Counted from the first letter of the stretch, positions 22,181 through 34,563 are shown. The stretch is 64,000 bases of DNA from Adiantum capillus-veneris (GCA_014529385.2 CM043945.1:156370741-156434740); one strand, 5' to 3'. The notes: generated by a model from the letters alone, not told the origin. Numbers and translations: made by a program.

Positions 22181-24017
22181 AGCTCGAAAACTCATAAATT
22201 ATAGGATGACCTTCTAGCTTCTTAAATGGAAAGCTAGGCACCAAAAGAAAAGAGTAGTTGTCTAAGCTCGATAGAAGTAATTTGATTTTTGGTATTGAAG
22301 AGTATTTCAAAAGTTGTCAATTTCAAGTTTGTTTGCAAATACGGGATGGGGGAGATAGGGGATAACTTCGCGGAATTGACCTCCGTGTTGTTTTGAACCG
22401 AAAACTCTAAAAGATTTCATGGAGATGTCCCATGGATGGCAAAGGATTGCAAAAACCTAGGAATCGTACAAAATGGGGATTGAACTTAAAAAGTTGGCAT
22501 TTTCGAAGAGACATTAACCATCAAATGCCTATGGCAAATACTCACTTGCATTTTCTAAATAAACTTGGCTGATAGATAATTAATGAAAGTAGGAATTAAG
22601 GTTGATAAATGAATGAACCTAGAAATTAACAACTAGGAGTAAAAAAGGAATCTCGAGAGGTGATAGGGATAGCCCATTGTAAAACATAGATTTAACTAGG
22701 AGTTGTGAAGATTGTCTGGAAATGACCAGAAACCAAGATCGATCTTCTTGGGGTAAATTTGATTGAAAGGCCGGCCCATTGAGAGGATTCTGTTGGGGAA
22801 CTTGACGGGGATTGGCCCTTTTTGGCTAGGGAATCGTAACCAGCAAGTTTCTATACCTAAGTCATTCATGCCCGAGTGATAAGGGATGAATGGGTTTGTT
22901 TAATTTTTGCCCGGCCGGGTGAAGTACCCGCGGTATCTTATTGGAAATCGGCGATAATCCGGGTATGGCCTGATGCCAATAGTTGGATGAAAAGGTCATA
23001 CTCAAGAAGGATGATGTGAATTTAATTAAGGAAATTTGTTCGACTTGGTTGCTTAAAAAGGAACTCGAAAGGCTAGGAATATAGTGGCTATCCTGTGCAT
23101 CTGTCACTAGATGGTGCTATACCTCTCAAAATAAAATGCTTAGGAAAGAATGATTAAATTACTTGATGAGCTTTTTCCAAACACTTAATTTGGAAAACAT
23201 TGTGAAGGTGTTGCCATTTTGATGGCTTGTAACCGATTATCTTGGCCTGAATGGGGAGGCAAGATGATTTGGTTGAAACTAAATGTGTTGCATGATTAGT
23301 TAGGAAACTAGTTACAAGCTAATTATAGCAGATAAAGGAAAGAAAATGAATTAAAAGTTTCCAAATAAATATCTGGTGGGAACAACCAGATGATTTTTCC
23401 TGAACAAGGGTATGCAACAGATTGCATGCTGCTTGTTGTTTGATGATGTTTAATAGACTGCTATCTTCCTGATTTTATAGTAGTTAAGTACTACCTCGGG
23501 AAGGGATTTTCATGAAATGGTTTGGTGGGTGGGCGGATCTGGAGGGTCAGATGGCCAGATGTTGATTTAAAAATTTATGTTAAACGCTAGGACTACATGG
23601 GATAAAAATGGGTAATCGGGGACGAGCGAGACCAGGTAGGATTGCAAGATCCCTCTTCTTAGGGGAAAGTGATAACTGCCGTGCCTGCTTGTCAGGAAAA
23701 AGGAGTTATCACCATGTACCAAGGAAGAACAAGAAGGCAAGAGCAGATCCTCAAGTTAAAGATAAAGAGAATCAAGACTAAGGACCACGATTCTGGGTGC
23801 GAAAAGCTGTCAAGGACAGATTGATTATGAGAAGCGGATAGAATCGTTGAATGAAGGGATGTACCCCCTTGGGTTGGCATTCGAGATAGACCGGAATCCT
23901 GTCTGAATGCCGGTCCCAAGTGGGAGGGATACCTGTAGATAGATCTACGTCATTCCCTGGAACGGTCTGGAGGACTGAGGGAGGTGAGTAGGGTCGAGTC
24001 TGGGTATGGCCCTCATA

Positions 24018-25500
24018 GATGCTGCAAAAACAAAATTATTTTCTTGAGGAAAGAGACACGGCATCAATGGAAAATCTTAAGAAGAAAACACGAAGGAAGA
24101 GATCGTAAAAGCAACGATGTCAGACCCCAAAGACTAACTTAGGGACTGGTGACGACCCCGTATATATGAACGATGTTGAAGAGGATTTTGATTCAAGTGA
24201 AACCAATGAGACCAAAACAACCACTAAGATAGAAACCAACAAGGAAGATCTTCATGAGCCACCATGGCCAGGATCCAAGAAGAAGATAGGAATTTATCCA
24301 AACCCTACAGAGAAGATCGAGCGAGTCAAGCAATGAAGGAGTTTGGTAAAAGATACCCAAAGGGACCTAGAACCAACACCTAGGCAGATCCAGATTACAG
24401 ACAAAATGTTCCCTACACAACAACAACCTCACCAAGTCCATAGACCCTTAGCCATACCTAGTGTCAACCAAGAATAAAGTGACTTAAAGTAGTCACTTTA
24501 TTCTTGGGCGTAGTCACTTCTTGATGGAAAGAATGTTTACAGAGCAACTACCTGACCCTATTGAAGAAATGGAGATCCCATTTTCCCCACGTCAAGGGAC
24601 TGAAACCCAAAAAGTGCCGTTAAATAAATTGATGGATTTCATGGCTTCAAAAGTCAGAACCACCATCATGTCCAAACTATATGGAGACCCTGAGCTATTT
24701 GCAGCTCTTCTAGCTTTCCTCAATGGAGAACTGAAGGTCGGGCTACCAAAATTTTCACAGATGGATGGAGCTAGGAAGATGCCAATAGAGGAGGAACACT
24801 TAGATCCACAACCCAACCTAGATGATAACCTTGTTGTAGAAATACCTGTTAACAAGTTGAGACAATACTTTGAGAGAGATGAACCCAATGCAACCATACC
24901 AATCTGAACCAAGGGATTAACTGTGAAGGGAATCCTTGATGGTGGTGCCGGGGATAGCATTGTGACTAAAAATTGCTGGGAAACTATGGGAAGACCTCAC
25001 CTTGGAACCACAACCATAGTAGTAAAGATGGCCAATGGGTCTATTGTTAAACCTATTGGGATGCTATAAGATCTCAAGATCAAGGTCTTTGGATGTAAAA
25101 TAAGAATTACCTTCATTGTTATGGATTTTTCCAAGCACACTATGGCATCTGAGATGATCTTAGGACGTCCTTTCATGATGGAAGCAAAAATGGTGCATGA
25201 CTGGTCTAAAAACCATATCTAATTGCAGTTCCAAGATTTTGTCATTCGAGTGGATCTTGTAATTGGTCGAGCACATCCTCTAGGAAACAAGTTTATAATT
25301 GATCATAGATCTGACACCACAATTCACTTGGCCCCATTGCAGTATTGTTACATGTGTAAAGCGGACACTGATGTTGGGGAAGATTCTCCTTATATGGATG
25401 TTCTCCCTTGGATGACTGAGTCTCACAATGTGGATTGGGTCCACTTAGCAGCAACCATAGATCCTTGGGGAAACAGGGGCACGACCTGACTAACACCTGA
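24018..25500 (+). pseudogene. Gag tail and protease of F
   Basis: A frame from about 24150 (YMNDVEEDFDSSETNE) is the end of gag. The longest open piece, 24521-24907, precedes the protease. The protease active site ILDGGAGDSIV (about 24930-24962), followed by KMANGSIVKPIGML and EMILGRPFMMEAKM (about 25150-25185), matches the D-x-G and I-L-G-R-P boxes of gypsy proteases. Stops occur at about 24905, 25067 and 25219. The product would have cleaved the polyprotein. Confidence 0.7.
24468..24507. other. Perfect 17-bp inverted repeat (hairpin)
   Basis: CCAAGAATAAAGTGACT (24468-24484) and its exact reverse complement (24491-24507) surround a 6-base loop, TAAAGT. It lies between gag and protease fragments of F. 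A partial third copy of the arm (TAGTCACTT) follows at about 24511. Confidence 0.9.
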
Positions 25501-26176
25501 GTGGGATGAAATGTCACCACTCGTACCCTTAAATATGCTAGAAGCTATGCATATATCTTCTAATGACCTACAAGATGAAGGTTTGTGGAACCAGTAGCCT
25601 CTCACAAGACTATATCCCACACAATTTGGGGTCAGAATGATTAATTGAAAATGACTATGAGGAGGAAGAATCTGAGTTAAATCTCAGTGCATGTGGGGAC
25701 AAACCATTCAGGTCCCAGTGGTATCCTAGATGACAATCTATCCAAGGGAGCAGAAGACACAAGTAGTGATTCATCTAGTGACTCTTCACTAGAGATCGGC
25801 CGTAATAAAAAAATAGACAAGAAGAGTAAGAGATATAAGAGGCGGTGATATCAAGAAAATGTGTGTACTAGAATAAATGAAAAGAAATCTACCGCAGAAT
25901 GGCTTAATTATATAGGGGCATGTGATGCTCATCGGAGTTGGTAGATAACTGGGGTGAATACCTTCAAAGCGTTATGTGGTGTAGTCCACAACCCATGGAC
26001 ATCCCACAACTAGAGGCTACAAAGAAGCCAAAGTTTGAGCCGTACCATAAGGAGACGACAAAATCAAGAGTTAGCTCAACAAAAAAAGGAATTGGAAGTG
26101 AAATCATAGTCCACATAACAACAAGACCGCACAGACTTACACCCTGCACCTGAACATTTCAAATCCTACACCACAG
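25501..26176 (+). pseudogene. Decayed protease-RT linker of F
   Basis: Short frames with many stops and no recognised domain. Acidic and basic residue runs near 25640-25850 fit the unstructured linker found before RT in such elements. Confidence 0.45.
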
Positions 26177-27339
26177 ATGAATGTAAGGTTGTGTATACAA
26201 AGGCTCAAAAGAAAACCTATCACTAGAAGCAATGGAGTCTATGATGGTCCAATGATAGTTAAGAAAATGGAGTTAGTAGACCCAAAAGAAGAGTCCAAAC
26301 CTGTCTTCATTGCCCAAGATCTGACAGAGACTGAGGAGTGTGTACTTAGAGAACTTCTCAAGAAATTCAAGGATATATTTTCTTGGACATATCATGATAT
26401 GAAAGGTGTTCCACCTTCTGTGGTGCAACACACAATCCCCATGAATACCATGGCTAAACCAATTCAACAACGACCCTACCCAATGAATCCTAAATATGCA
26501 AAGATCGTTCAAGAAGAGATCAAAAATCTTGTGAAATGTGGATTCATATATCCTATTGAGCACTCAGAATGGGTGTCTCCAATAGTGATTGTGCCAAAAA
26601 AGAATGGGAAACTCAGAGTGTGTGTGGATCTCAAGAAGGTCAACGGCGCCATTAGGAGGGACCATTACCCCTTGCCATATTCAAAACATGTGCTTGAAAG
26701 AGTTGCAGGGAAGGAAGCTTATAGATTTTTAGATGGGTACTCTGGCTACAATCAAATCACAATTGCACTAGAGGACCAAGCTAAAACATCCTTTATAACC
26801 GAATTTGGACTGTTGGCATTTTGTGTTATGGATTTTGGCTCAACCAATGCCCCTGCTACCTTTCAAAGATTAATAAACACTGCTTTTAGAGAATATTTGA
26901 GCGAGTTTTGCGAAGCTTTCTTAGATACCTTTGTGTTTATTCCTCTTGGAAAGAACATCTATCATGCTTACAAGTGTTTGAGAAGTGCAGATTGTATCAC
27001 ATCTCCTTAAACCCTTTCAAATGCCAATTTTGGGTTAAACATGGAGTCGTTTAAGGACATATAGTGTCCAAAAGTGGGATTTCCCCGGATGAGAGCAAAA
27101 TTAAAGCCATTTCTAAATTTCCACCACCTACAAACTATAAAGGAGTTCAAAGGTTCATGGGCCATGTTGGTTTTTATTGACGGTTTATTTTAAACTTTGC
27201 CGTGATAGCTTGTCTTTTGTACAAGCTTCTTATTGAGTTCCACTGGACCATGGAGTGTGACCATGCTTATGGGTCATTGAAAAAGACCTTGACTAGCACT
27301 CCTATTCTACGAGTGCCCAATTAGAATGTAATTTTTCAT
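26177..27339 (+). pseudogene. Reverse transcriptase of F
   Basis: The open piece 26177-27010 carries RT boxes in order: FSWTYHDMKGVPP, QRPYPMNPKYAKIVQEEI, WVSPIVIVPKKNGKLRVCVD, FLDGYSGYNQI, and ATFQRLINTAF. At the polymerase box (about 26905-26940) the sequence reads AFLDTFVFI, where the family has two adjacent Asp; the second is Thr. The C-terminal RT part (VSKSGISPDESKIKAI, FMGHVGFY) continues to 27339 with frameshifts and stops. Copying of RNA into DNA would be abolished. Confidence 0.85.
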
Positions 27340-28885
27340 ATGCATATTGATGCATCAAACTTTGCTATTGGGTGTGTTCTAGCTCAACCGGGAGAACATA
27401 AATTGGACTACACCATTTGCTTTGCAAGTTGTCAATTGAATGATGTCGAGAGAAACTACACCACTACAAAGCAAGAAGGTTTATGTATGATTTATGCAGT
27501 CAAGAAATTTTGCTACTACCTTCTGTCCAACAAGTTTGTTTCCTGTGTTGATCATCAAGCCTTGTTGTATCTAGTAAATAAACCTTGTTCCACGGGAAGA
27601 ATTACACGATGGTTGTTGATTCTCATTGGATTTGATTTCACCATTGTGGTGAGACCTGGTAAAAGACATGTCATGGAGGATCATTTGTCTCGCATACCCA
27701 ATGGTGAAGGCCCTACTGGAGTCGCTGATGAGTTGGCCAATACTTCTCTATTCCTAGTCAAAACCATACCTGAATGGAGTGAGAAGATTGTGAACTTTCT
27801 AGTTAATGGTTTTCCACCCAAAGAGCTTCGTAAGGACATAACTCGAAAACTGTTAAAAGAATGTGAACCTTACTCTCTCATTGCAAGAACTTTCTACAAG
27901 CTAGGGAAGGATGATATTCTTAGATGTTGTGCCCGTGAAGATGAGTATTTATACATACTGCAAGAAACCCACATGGGTATAGCCGGAGGACATTCCTCAG
28001 GGGAACTAACAACCAGAAAGGTGTTGCAATCAGGCTATTTGTGGCCTACCTTATTCAAGGATGCACCACTTTTTGCAAAAGGATGTGATGAATGCCAACG
28101 TTACAAGATCATACAACGAAAGGATAGGATGCCCTTAAATACTGTTAAAGTGACTCAACCATTTGAAAAGTGGGGTTTGAACTTTGTAGGCCACATTAGT
28201 CCGGCATCTCGTAGCACTCAATCTCGATATATTATCCACTAACTATGTAACAAAGTGGGTGGAAGCCAAGCCGACACGCAAGGCTGATGCAAGGTCAACT
28301 GCCAAGTTTCTCTTTGAGATCATTATTACAAGATTTGGTTGTCCCTTTGAGATTGTGAGTGACAATGGCACTCATTTTATAAATGGAGTGATAAAAGAAC
28401 TCACTACCAACTTCATGATAGCTCACCATAAGTCCACACTTTATTATCCACAAGAAAATGGACAAGCTGAGAGCACCTACAAGACCTTAATCTCTATCTT
28501 GACCAAAATGGTGGAAGCTCATTGTATAGATTGGGATTTAAAGCTTACATCAACTCTATGGGCTTATCGTACTACATACAAAATTGCCATTAACTGCACA
28601 CCGTTTAAGATGGTGTACGGCCAAGAAGCGGTTATGCCATGGGAGTTTGTCATAGTCTTCGAGTAGCTTCTTAAGAAGGTTGTGATGGTAACCCCTTAGT
28701 TGAGCGATTATATATCCTTGAAAGGCTAGATGAAGAGAGGCAATTAGTGGCAAAATGCACTTGTGGAGAAAGATAGAAGGAAGAAATGGTTTGATCGTCA
28801 TATAAAGAACAAAGATATCAACATTGGTGATAAAAATCCTCATGTATGGAGTGTGTAACGAAAATAAAAATTTGAAATATGCGGG
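27340..28885 (+). pseudogene. RNase H and integrase of F (N-terminal and core)
   Basis: The frame 27340-28242 begins with the RNase H box MHIDASNFAIGCVLAQPG, then TTKQEGLCMIYAVKKF and the linker VMEDHLSRIPN. The integrase zinc region (HMGIAGGHSSGELT...CDECQRYK) and core start (KWGLNFVGHISP) follow. A one-base frameshift near 28240 moves the core into 28259-28666, with IVSDNGTHFINGVI (Asp) and YYPQENGQAEST (Glu), then LWAYRTTYK and PFKMVYGQEAVMP. The copia element G interrupts the C-terminus at 28890. Confidence 0.85.
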
Positions 28886-28890
28886 AAAAG

Positions 28891-29119
28891 TGTAGAGTGC
28901 GCAGGTGATGGAGAAGGTAGGAAAGAAGACTACACACACACACCAACACACATCGAGACACACACACACAATCATTACCCTGCAGTAGCCATTCAACGAG
29001 CTGCTCTTCTCTTCTTCTCTTTTGAACTATTATCCAAAGCATATTTACAACATAGTATAGTCAGTGTCCAGCCGCCCATAGCACAATGGACATATTCTTT
29101 AACATCATATTCTTTAACA
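28891..29119 (-). repeat. 3' LTR of G, with duplicated terminus
   Basis: 229 bp against 220 bp in the other copy. On the minus strand the first 15 bases, TGTTAAAGAATATGA, occur twice in a row, the extra copy lying next to the polypurine tract. CA-repeat tracts inside are shorter than in the 5' LTR. Confidence 0.95.
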
Positions 29120-32100
29120 CTCCCCCTCAAGCTCAGAGTGAACTTGCATATGATGGATTCCCAATGCTTCACGAAAGTAGCAAAACTTCTCCTTTCCAAG
29201 AGCTTTTGTGAATATATCCGCAACTTGATCATTTGTCTTCACATACACCAAATCAATCTCATTTGCCAAAACTTTTTCTCTAATGAAGTGATAATGTACC
29301 TCAATGTGTTTAGTGAGAGCATGGTAGACTGGATTCTTTGCCAACATGATGCTGCTAATATTGTCACAATATATAATGACACTGTCAAGATAGTCAAAAC
29401 CAAAGTCTACCATAAGTACTCTCAACCATGACTCTTCACATGCTGCCAAAGCTGCTCCACGATATTCAGCTTCTGTACTTGATAATGCTACAGTTGATTG
29501 CTTCTTGCTACTCCAACTTATCATACCATTGCCAATGGAAAATGCATAACCACTTGTAGATCTTCTATCCATAAAATCTCCTGCCCAATCTGCATCTGTG
29601 TAACCATAAAGACAAAGCTTCCCATTCTTTTCATAAAACATTCCATAACTGACAGTGGCTTTCACATATCTCATAATCCGTCTCACTGCATCAAGATGAC
29701 TTTTACATGGATTTTGCATGAATTGACTCACAACACCCACTGCATAACTCAAATCTGGCCTTGTTATTGTCAAGTAAATAAGGCTTCCAACCATCTTGCG
29801 ATACATAGTGACATCCTCAATGTAATGTCCATAATCAAACAACTTCACATTTTGATCAAGAGGTGTATCAACCGGTTTGCACGCTGTCATTCCATACTTC
29901 TCAAGCATATCCAACGCGTATTGTCTTTGTATCATCCAAATTCCTGATAAAGTATTGACAATTTCAATTCCCAAGAAATATCTCAACTCACCAAGGTCCT
30001 TCATGTTGAATTCTCTCAACAAACTCTTCTTGACATGCAAAATTTGCTCAGCATGACTTCCAGTGAGAATCAAGTCATCAACATAGATAACAATAACGAC
30101 GATCTCTCCATCAACATGCTTCAAAAATAATGAGTGATCAGCAGTAGATTGTTTAAATCCAATCTTCTTCAAGAATCTGGTTATCTTTTCACACCAAGCT
30201 CTAGATGCTTGCTTCAAACCATACAATGCTTTCTTCAACTTACACACATAATATGGAAACTCTGGATGTTGATAACCCTCTGGCTGTATCATATAAACTT
30301 CTTCTTCCAAGTCACCATTCAAGAATGCATTATCCACATCCATTTGCCGTAACTTCCAACCGAACATACTTGCCATTGCTATCACCAATTTGACTGTTGT
30401 CATCTTTGCAACTGGACTAAATGTCTCATCATAATCAAGACCTTTTGTTTGTGCATAACCTTTAGCAACAAGCCTCGCTTTGTATCTTTCCACACTACCA
30501 TATGACTTGCACTTGACAAGCGAACCAAATCCCAAGTGTCATTCTTCACAAGGGCATCCATCTCATCATCCATAGCTGACTCCCATTCTGATTTTCCAAT
30601 TGCCTCTTGAAAACATGTAGGCTCTTTATGTTGCACACGTGAAACCATGTATGCATAATGTGTACACATGTAACCGTTGTATGTCAATCTATCAACTGGA
30701 TAACGCACCCTCTCTGATCTTCTCAACTGTGGTGCACTCTTCTCTTCAACTCTTGCATATGGGGGTACATATTTCTTAATATGCTTACTGCCAGGTGTCC
30801 TTAAATGTGGTAAACCATGCTCTTCATCGAGGCTTTCATCTCCAGAACTCTCTTCAACCACTTTCTTCTTGCCTTTCTCGTCTTGCTTCTTATCTCGCAA
30901 ACGACTGCTCCATGGGTTGACACTTCCTGTACTCTCCTCTGCCATATGTGGTCCTGAAATAGTTCTTGTTGATGGTCCTGGCTTATCAACAACATGACGC
31001 ACATTCTCTTGCTCTTCATACTCATCTTCTATCATCACTGGCTTTGGTTTATACCATGGTTCATGCTCACAAAATCTGACATCTCTACTGACATAAACTT
31101 GTTTTGTCGTAGGATCATAGCACTTGTAACCTTTCTTTTCAATTGGGTAGCCCAAGAATATACACTTCACTGCCTTTGGCTCCATCTTCTTTCTTGCTTC
31201 ATTTGGCACATGAACATAGCAAACACATCCAAAAACTTTCATGTCGGAATCTGTTGGCTTGATCCCATAAAGTCTCTCATAAGGTGAAATTTCATGAATG
31301 GCAGCTGTTGGTGTTCGATTCATAATGTGTACTGCTGTATGAACTGCTTCAGCCCAATATGTTAATGGCATATTCATCTCATTCATCATGGCTCTTGCAA
31401 TCTCTGCTATGACTCTATTCTTTTTCTCAGCAACTCCATTTTGTTGTGGTGTGTATCTGCAAGTAATCTGTCTTCTTATGCCTTGTTCACATAAGTAATC
31501 ATCAAAACTGTGTGACATGTACTCCCCCTCCATCTGTACGTAGGCATTTAATTTGACAACCACTCTCTTTCTCAACCATAACTTTGAACTCCAAAAATAC
31601 TTCAAATGCCTCTGACTTTGCCTTTAGAAAGTAAACCCATGTCATTCTGTTGTAATCATCCGTAAATGTGATAAAATATCGACAACCATTTGGTGTAGCA
31701 TGATCACAAGGTCCCCAATTATCTGAATGAACAATTTCCAAAGGACTTTGGCTAATTCTCCCCCTCTTTGGAAATGGTAAACGAGATTGCTTTCCAAATT
31801 GACAAGCTTCACAAACATGATCAAAATTCAATCTGCCAAACTTTGGTAATCCACGTACAATTTGATTTGATTGCATATGCTTTAATCTTCTAAAATTGAC
31901 ATGACCAATCCTCTTATGCCATAACTCAGCCCAATCATCTTGAGTGGCTGATTTGTTTGCATACATACCACTGTGTAAACATGGATCTCCAGCTTCCAAT
32001 GAGAACAAGCGACCTTTCTTTCTTCCACGTGCTAATATCTTGCCTGGTCTGCCGTTGTGAAACTCCTCTATGAAGCAGCCATAACGATTAAAACGGACTT

Positions 32101-33436
32101 GCAACCCTTGATCTGTCATGTGTCCAACTGATGCTAAATTCTTTGTGATTGAAGGCACATATAGAACATCTCCCAATGTGTTGTATGTCCCGTCTTTTTC
32201 TAGCAATGGAACTGAACCAACATGTGTAATCCGATGCATAGTATCATCACCTGTAGCGACAAACTCATCCTCTTCTAATTTCTCTTTTCTGTCAAACCAT
32301 TCACCATGATATGTCATATGATTTGTGGCACCACTATCTAAATACCAATCATCTGTATGATGTGGCTCCACCATGCTTCCAACAACATGCTCCATAGGAA
32401 ATAAATGTCCACTCGATCTATTTTCATATATATTTTGATCATGAGGATTGTATCCAGAAAAGTTTACTCCATGTCTGCCATAACCTCGGCCTCTTCCACC
32501 ACGATCACGATTTTGATTTAGCCTTGTGTAACATTCTCTTTCAAAGTGACCATAAATGCCACATCTGTTACAATATCCATCTCTTTGAGGATGTACAAAT
32601 CGTCCACCTCCACGTCCACGAGTTCGGGCTCTCCCCCTGCCTCTTTGGCTATAATCATTGTAACTTTGACTTTGTTGGTTTTGCCATTGACCTCTTCCAA
32701 CATTGTTTCCACGACCATAGTTTCCTCTTCCACCTCTATTGTTTCCATGACCTCTAGAGTAAAAAACCTGATCTCTGGAATTGTTATTTGATGTAGAAAG
32801 ACCTGACTTGTCTAACTTCACCTCTTCTTGCAAACAAAGGTTTACTAACTCTTCAAAATCAGGCATGTGTCCTCGAACAGATATAGATGTATCCAATGAC
32901 TTGTATTCCGGTCCCAAACCATTCAATGTCACTGAAACTAAGTCATCATCTGGAACTTCAACATTAATGCTCACAAGATCTTCCTGTATTTGCTTTATCT
33001 CTGTAACATAATCTGATATGGATCTATTTCCTCGCCATACACAATGTAGCCTTTGCTTCAAGTGAACTTTTCGTGGTTCTGTATTGGAGCTGTTCATTCT
33101 TGCTAGTATCTCCCATGCTTCCTTTGGAGATTGAGCCTTCTTCACATGTGGTATAAAGAAGTCACTAATGCATAGTGAAATCCAATGCATCACTTTCCTT
33201 GAATTCTTGATCCACTTCTTGTAAGCTTCTACTCCTGCTTGCCATGTTTTATGTGCTTCATCATTCTCTCTATTTGGTTCCAAACCAACCTCGGGACACT
33301 CTTGTTCACCTGTAATATAATCCCATAAACCTTTGCCCATGATAAAGTTCTCCATCCTGTAAGACCATATGCTGTAGTTCTCTCTGGTCAGCTTCTCTCC
33401 AACAATTTGTGTGACTTGAGTTGAACTTTCTGCCAT
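29114..33436 (-). pseudogene. Gag-pol polyprotein of copia element G (two frameshifts)
   Basis: Starts at ATG 33436 (MAESSTQVTQIVGEKL) and ends inside the first bases of the 3' LTR. Gag comes first, then Arg/Gly-rich repeats and a CCHC knuckle (CNRCGIYGHFEREC, about 32545-32585). Protease box WYLDSGATNHMT is at about 32315-32350. Integrase has its His-His-Cys-Cys region (HKRIGH...CEACQFGK), core Asp residues (VHSDNWGP, LRTDGG) and Glu (QQNGVAEKKNR). RT has QMDVDNAFLNGDL and YVDDLILTGS, and RNase H has TDADWAGD and ALSSTEAEY. One-base frameshifts near 31525 (a C/G homopolymer) and near 30535 break an otherwise complete frame. I saw no catalytic residue lost. Confidence 0.9.
29120..29134 (-). 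promoter_or_regulatory. Polypurine tract of G
   Basis: On the minus strand GAGCTTGAGGGGGAG directly abuts the LTR start TGTTAAAG. It primes plus-strand DNA synthesis and overlaps the last codons of the polyprotein. Confidence 0.85.
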
Positions 33437-34323
33437 CTTCACTCTCTCAATTTCTTCCAAAGGATTTTGATAAAATTTCGACAGAGTTTCGTTTGTATTT
33501 GGACAATATCTCAAGACAATCTCAACCAAAGTGCTCATAAACACTGACAGAAAATCTCTCACTGCCAAGGGAAAATCCACTGACTCACTTTGCCACAGAC
33601 TGACTCAGTACTATGCATAAATACTCTAAAACAATGTCCACATGGACCTGTATGCAAATGCAATCCATACGCTGTTCTGTACCACATATCCATACATCCA
33701 CCTTCTTCCCATAGTCGTAAACGACATATGAGGTCTTTCGCGGGGCCACTTGGGGGTTCGCTCCAGTACCTAATCCACTTTGCCAAGGTACCAAAGCTCC
33801 CAAGGCAAGGCTTCAAAAAACCTCACTTGACCCTCACAAAGGCTGCAGTTTTCCAAAATACATTGACCGCATATCCATACATAACCACAAAGTACTCAAT
33901 CTGACAATATAACCGCCTCAACTTCTTCCCACAACCTTTCTTACATAGGCGGCTGTCCATAACAGACCCACAACAACCAAACATAATCTTCGATAACACA
34001 ATATCATGATGCAAAAGCTCTATGTCGCTCTCCAAAACCTGTGTAAATGCTGAATTCTTCACCTGTAACCTGTAAATCTACTGCTGAGTGCAAAACTGGA
34101 CATCTCCTATGCTGGTGTGAGCTGGTTTTTTGCTGCAGAAAATTGCAGATTTTGGCAAATCTGAGTACACCAATGCGTCCGGAATGCCCAAAAACATAAA
34201 GATAGACTCCTGGATCACTGTATTTCGAGTTCGGGTGAGGGAGTTATGACCAAAAAACCTCTCTTTTTTGCTGTTTTCCAGAGCTGCGGAAACCTGTGTA
34301 TTGACTGTAGCACCTCAAACTGA
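33437..34323 (-). other. Untranslated leader of G
   Basis: About 0.9 kb between PBS and gag start. Small ORFs occur on both strands, but none has a recognised domain or a long uninterrupted frame. It presumably holds packaging signals. Confidence 0.6.
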
Positions 34324-34335
34324 GCTCTGATACCA
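34324..34335 (-). promoter_or_regulatory. Primer-binding site of G
   Basis: On the minus strand TGGTATCAGAGC, an exact 12-base match to the initiator tRNA-Met complement, three bases from the LTR end at 34339. Confidence 0.95.
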
Positions 34336-34338
34336 CTT

Positions 34339-34558
34339 TGTAGAGTGCGCAGGTGATGGAGAAGGTAGGAAAGAAGACTACACACACACACACACCAACA
34401 CACATCGAGACACACACACACACAATCGTTACCCTGCAGCAGCCATTCAACGAGCTGCTCTTCTCTTCTTCTCTTTTGAACTATTATCCAAAGTATATTT
34501 ACAACATAGTATAGTCAGTGTCCAGCCGCCCATAGCACAATGGACATATTCTTTAACA
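34339..34558 (-). repeat. 5' LTR of G
   Basis: 220 bp, TG...CA, containing two CA-rich tracts. It is very short for a plant LTR and nearly identical to 28891-29119. Confidence 0.95.
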
Positions 34559-34563
34559 AAAAG

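Larger units (their letters stand above)
1..24017 (+). mobile_element. Ty3/gypsy LTR retrotransposon D (5' end outside window, heavily nested)
   Basis: Two copies of one long LTR flank a decayed interior. The 5' copy runs from before base 1 to 9211, the 3' copy is 20721-24017. Base 1 aligns with 21487, so about 766 bases of the 5' LTR lie upstream. Removing the two insertions leaves about 2.52 kb, against 2.53 kb for the matching part of the 3' LTR. A PBS follows the 5' LTR, and a purine-rich TTGGGGAGTT precedes the 3' LTR. The interior holds gypsy RNase H/integrase remnants and the nested element E. D lies inside element F, whose reading frame resumes at 24018. Confidence 0.85.
20721..24017 (+). 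repeat. 3' LTR of D (3.3 kb, uninterrupted)
   Basis: Begins TGTAAGGTCCC and ends CCCTCATA, the expected CA having become TA. From 21487 it aligns with the three pieces of the 5' LTR and serves as the empty-site reference for insertions A and B1. U3 carries a short tandem array and a TATA box. A four-copy tandem repeat of about 158 bp follows at 21571-22180. F sequence resumes at 24018, so GATGC there should be the right TSD. Confidence 0.85.
28891..34558 (-). mobile_element. Ty1/copia retrotransposon G, young and nearly complete
   Basis: LTRs 28891-29119 and 34339-34558 with TG...CA ends are flanked by a perfect 5-bp TSD AAAAG (28886-28890 and 34559-34563). On the minus strand the order is LTR, iMet PBS, leader of about 0.9 kb, gag-protease-integrase-RT-RNase H, polypurine tract, LTR. 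Integrase before RT defines copia. Aside from CA-repeat length and one short terminal duplication, the two LTRs differ at only three bases that I can count, so the insertion is recent relative to its neighbours. It sits in the integrase region of F. Confidence 0.95.

Noticed and set aside
28556-28996. 146-codon minus-strand ORF with hydrophobic segments
   Set aside because: It spans the F integrase antisense and the LTR of G, crossing an element boundary, so it cannot be an old gene.
29138-33011. Several + strand ORFs of 60-150 codons
   Set aside because: Antisense shadows of the copia gag-pol frame, which carries all expected domains on the minus strand.
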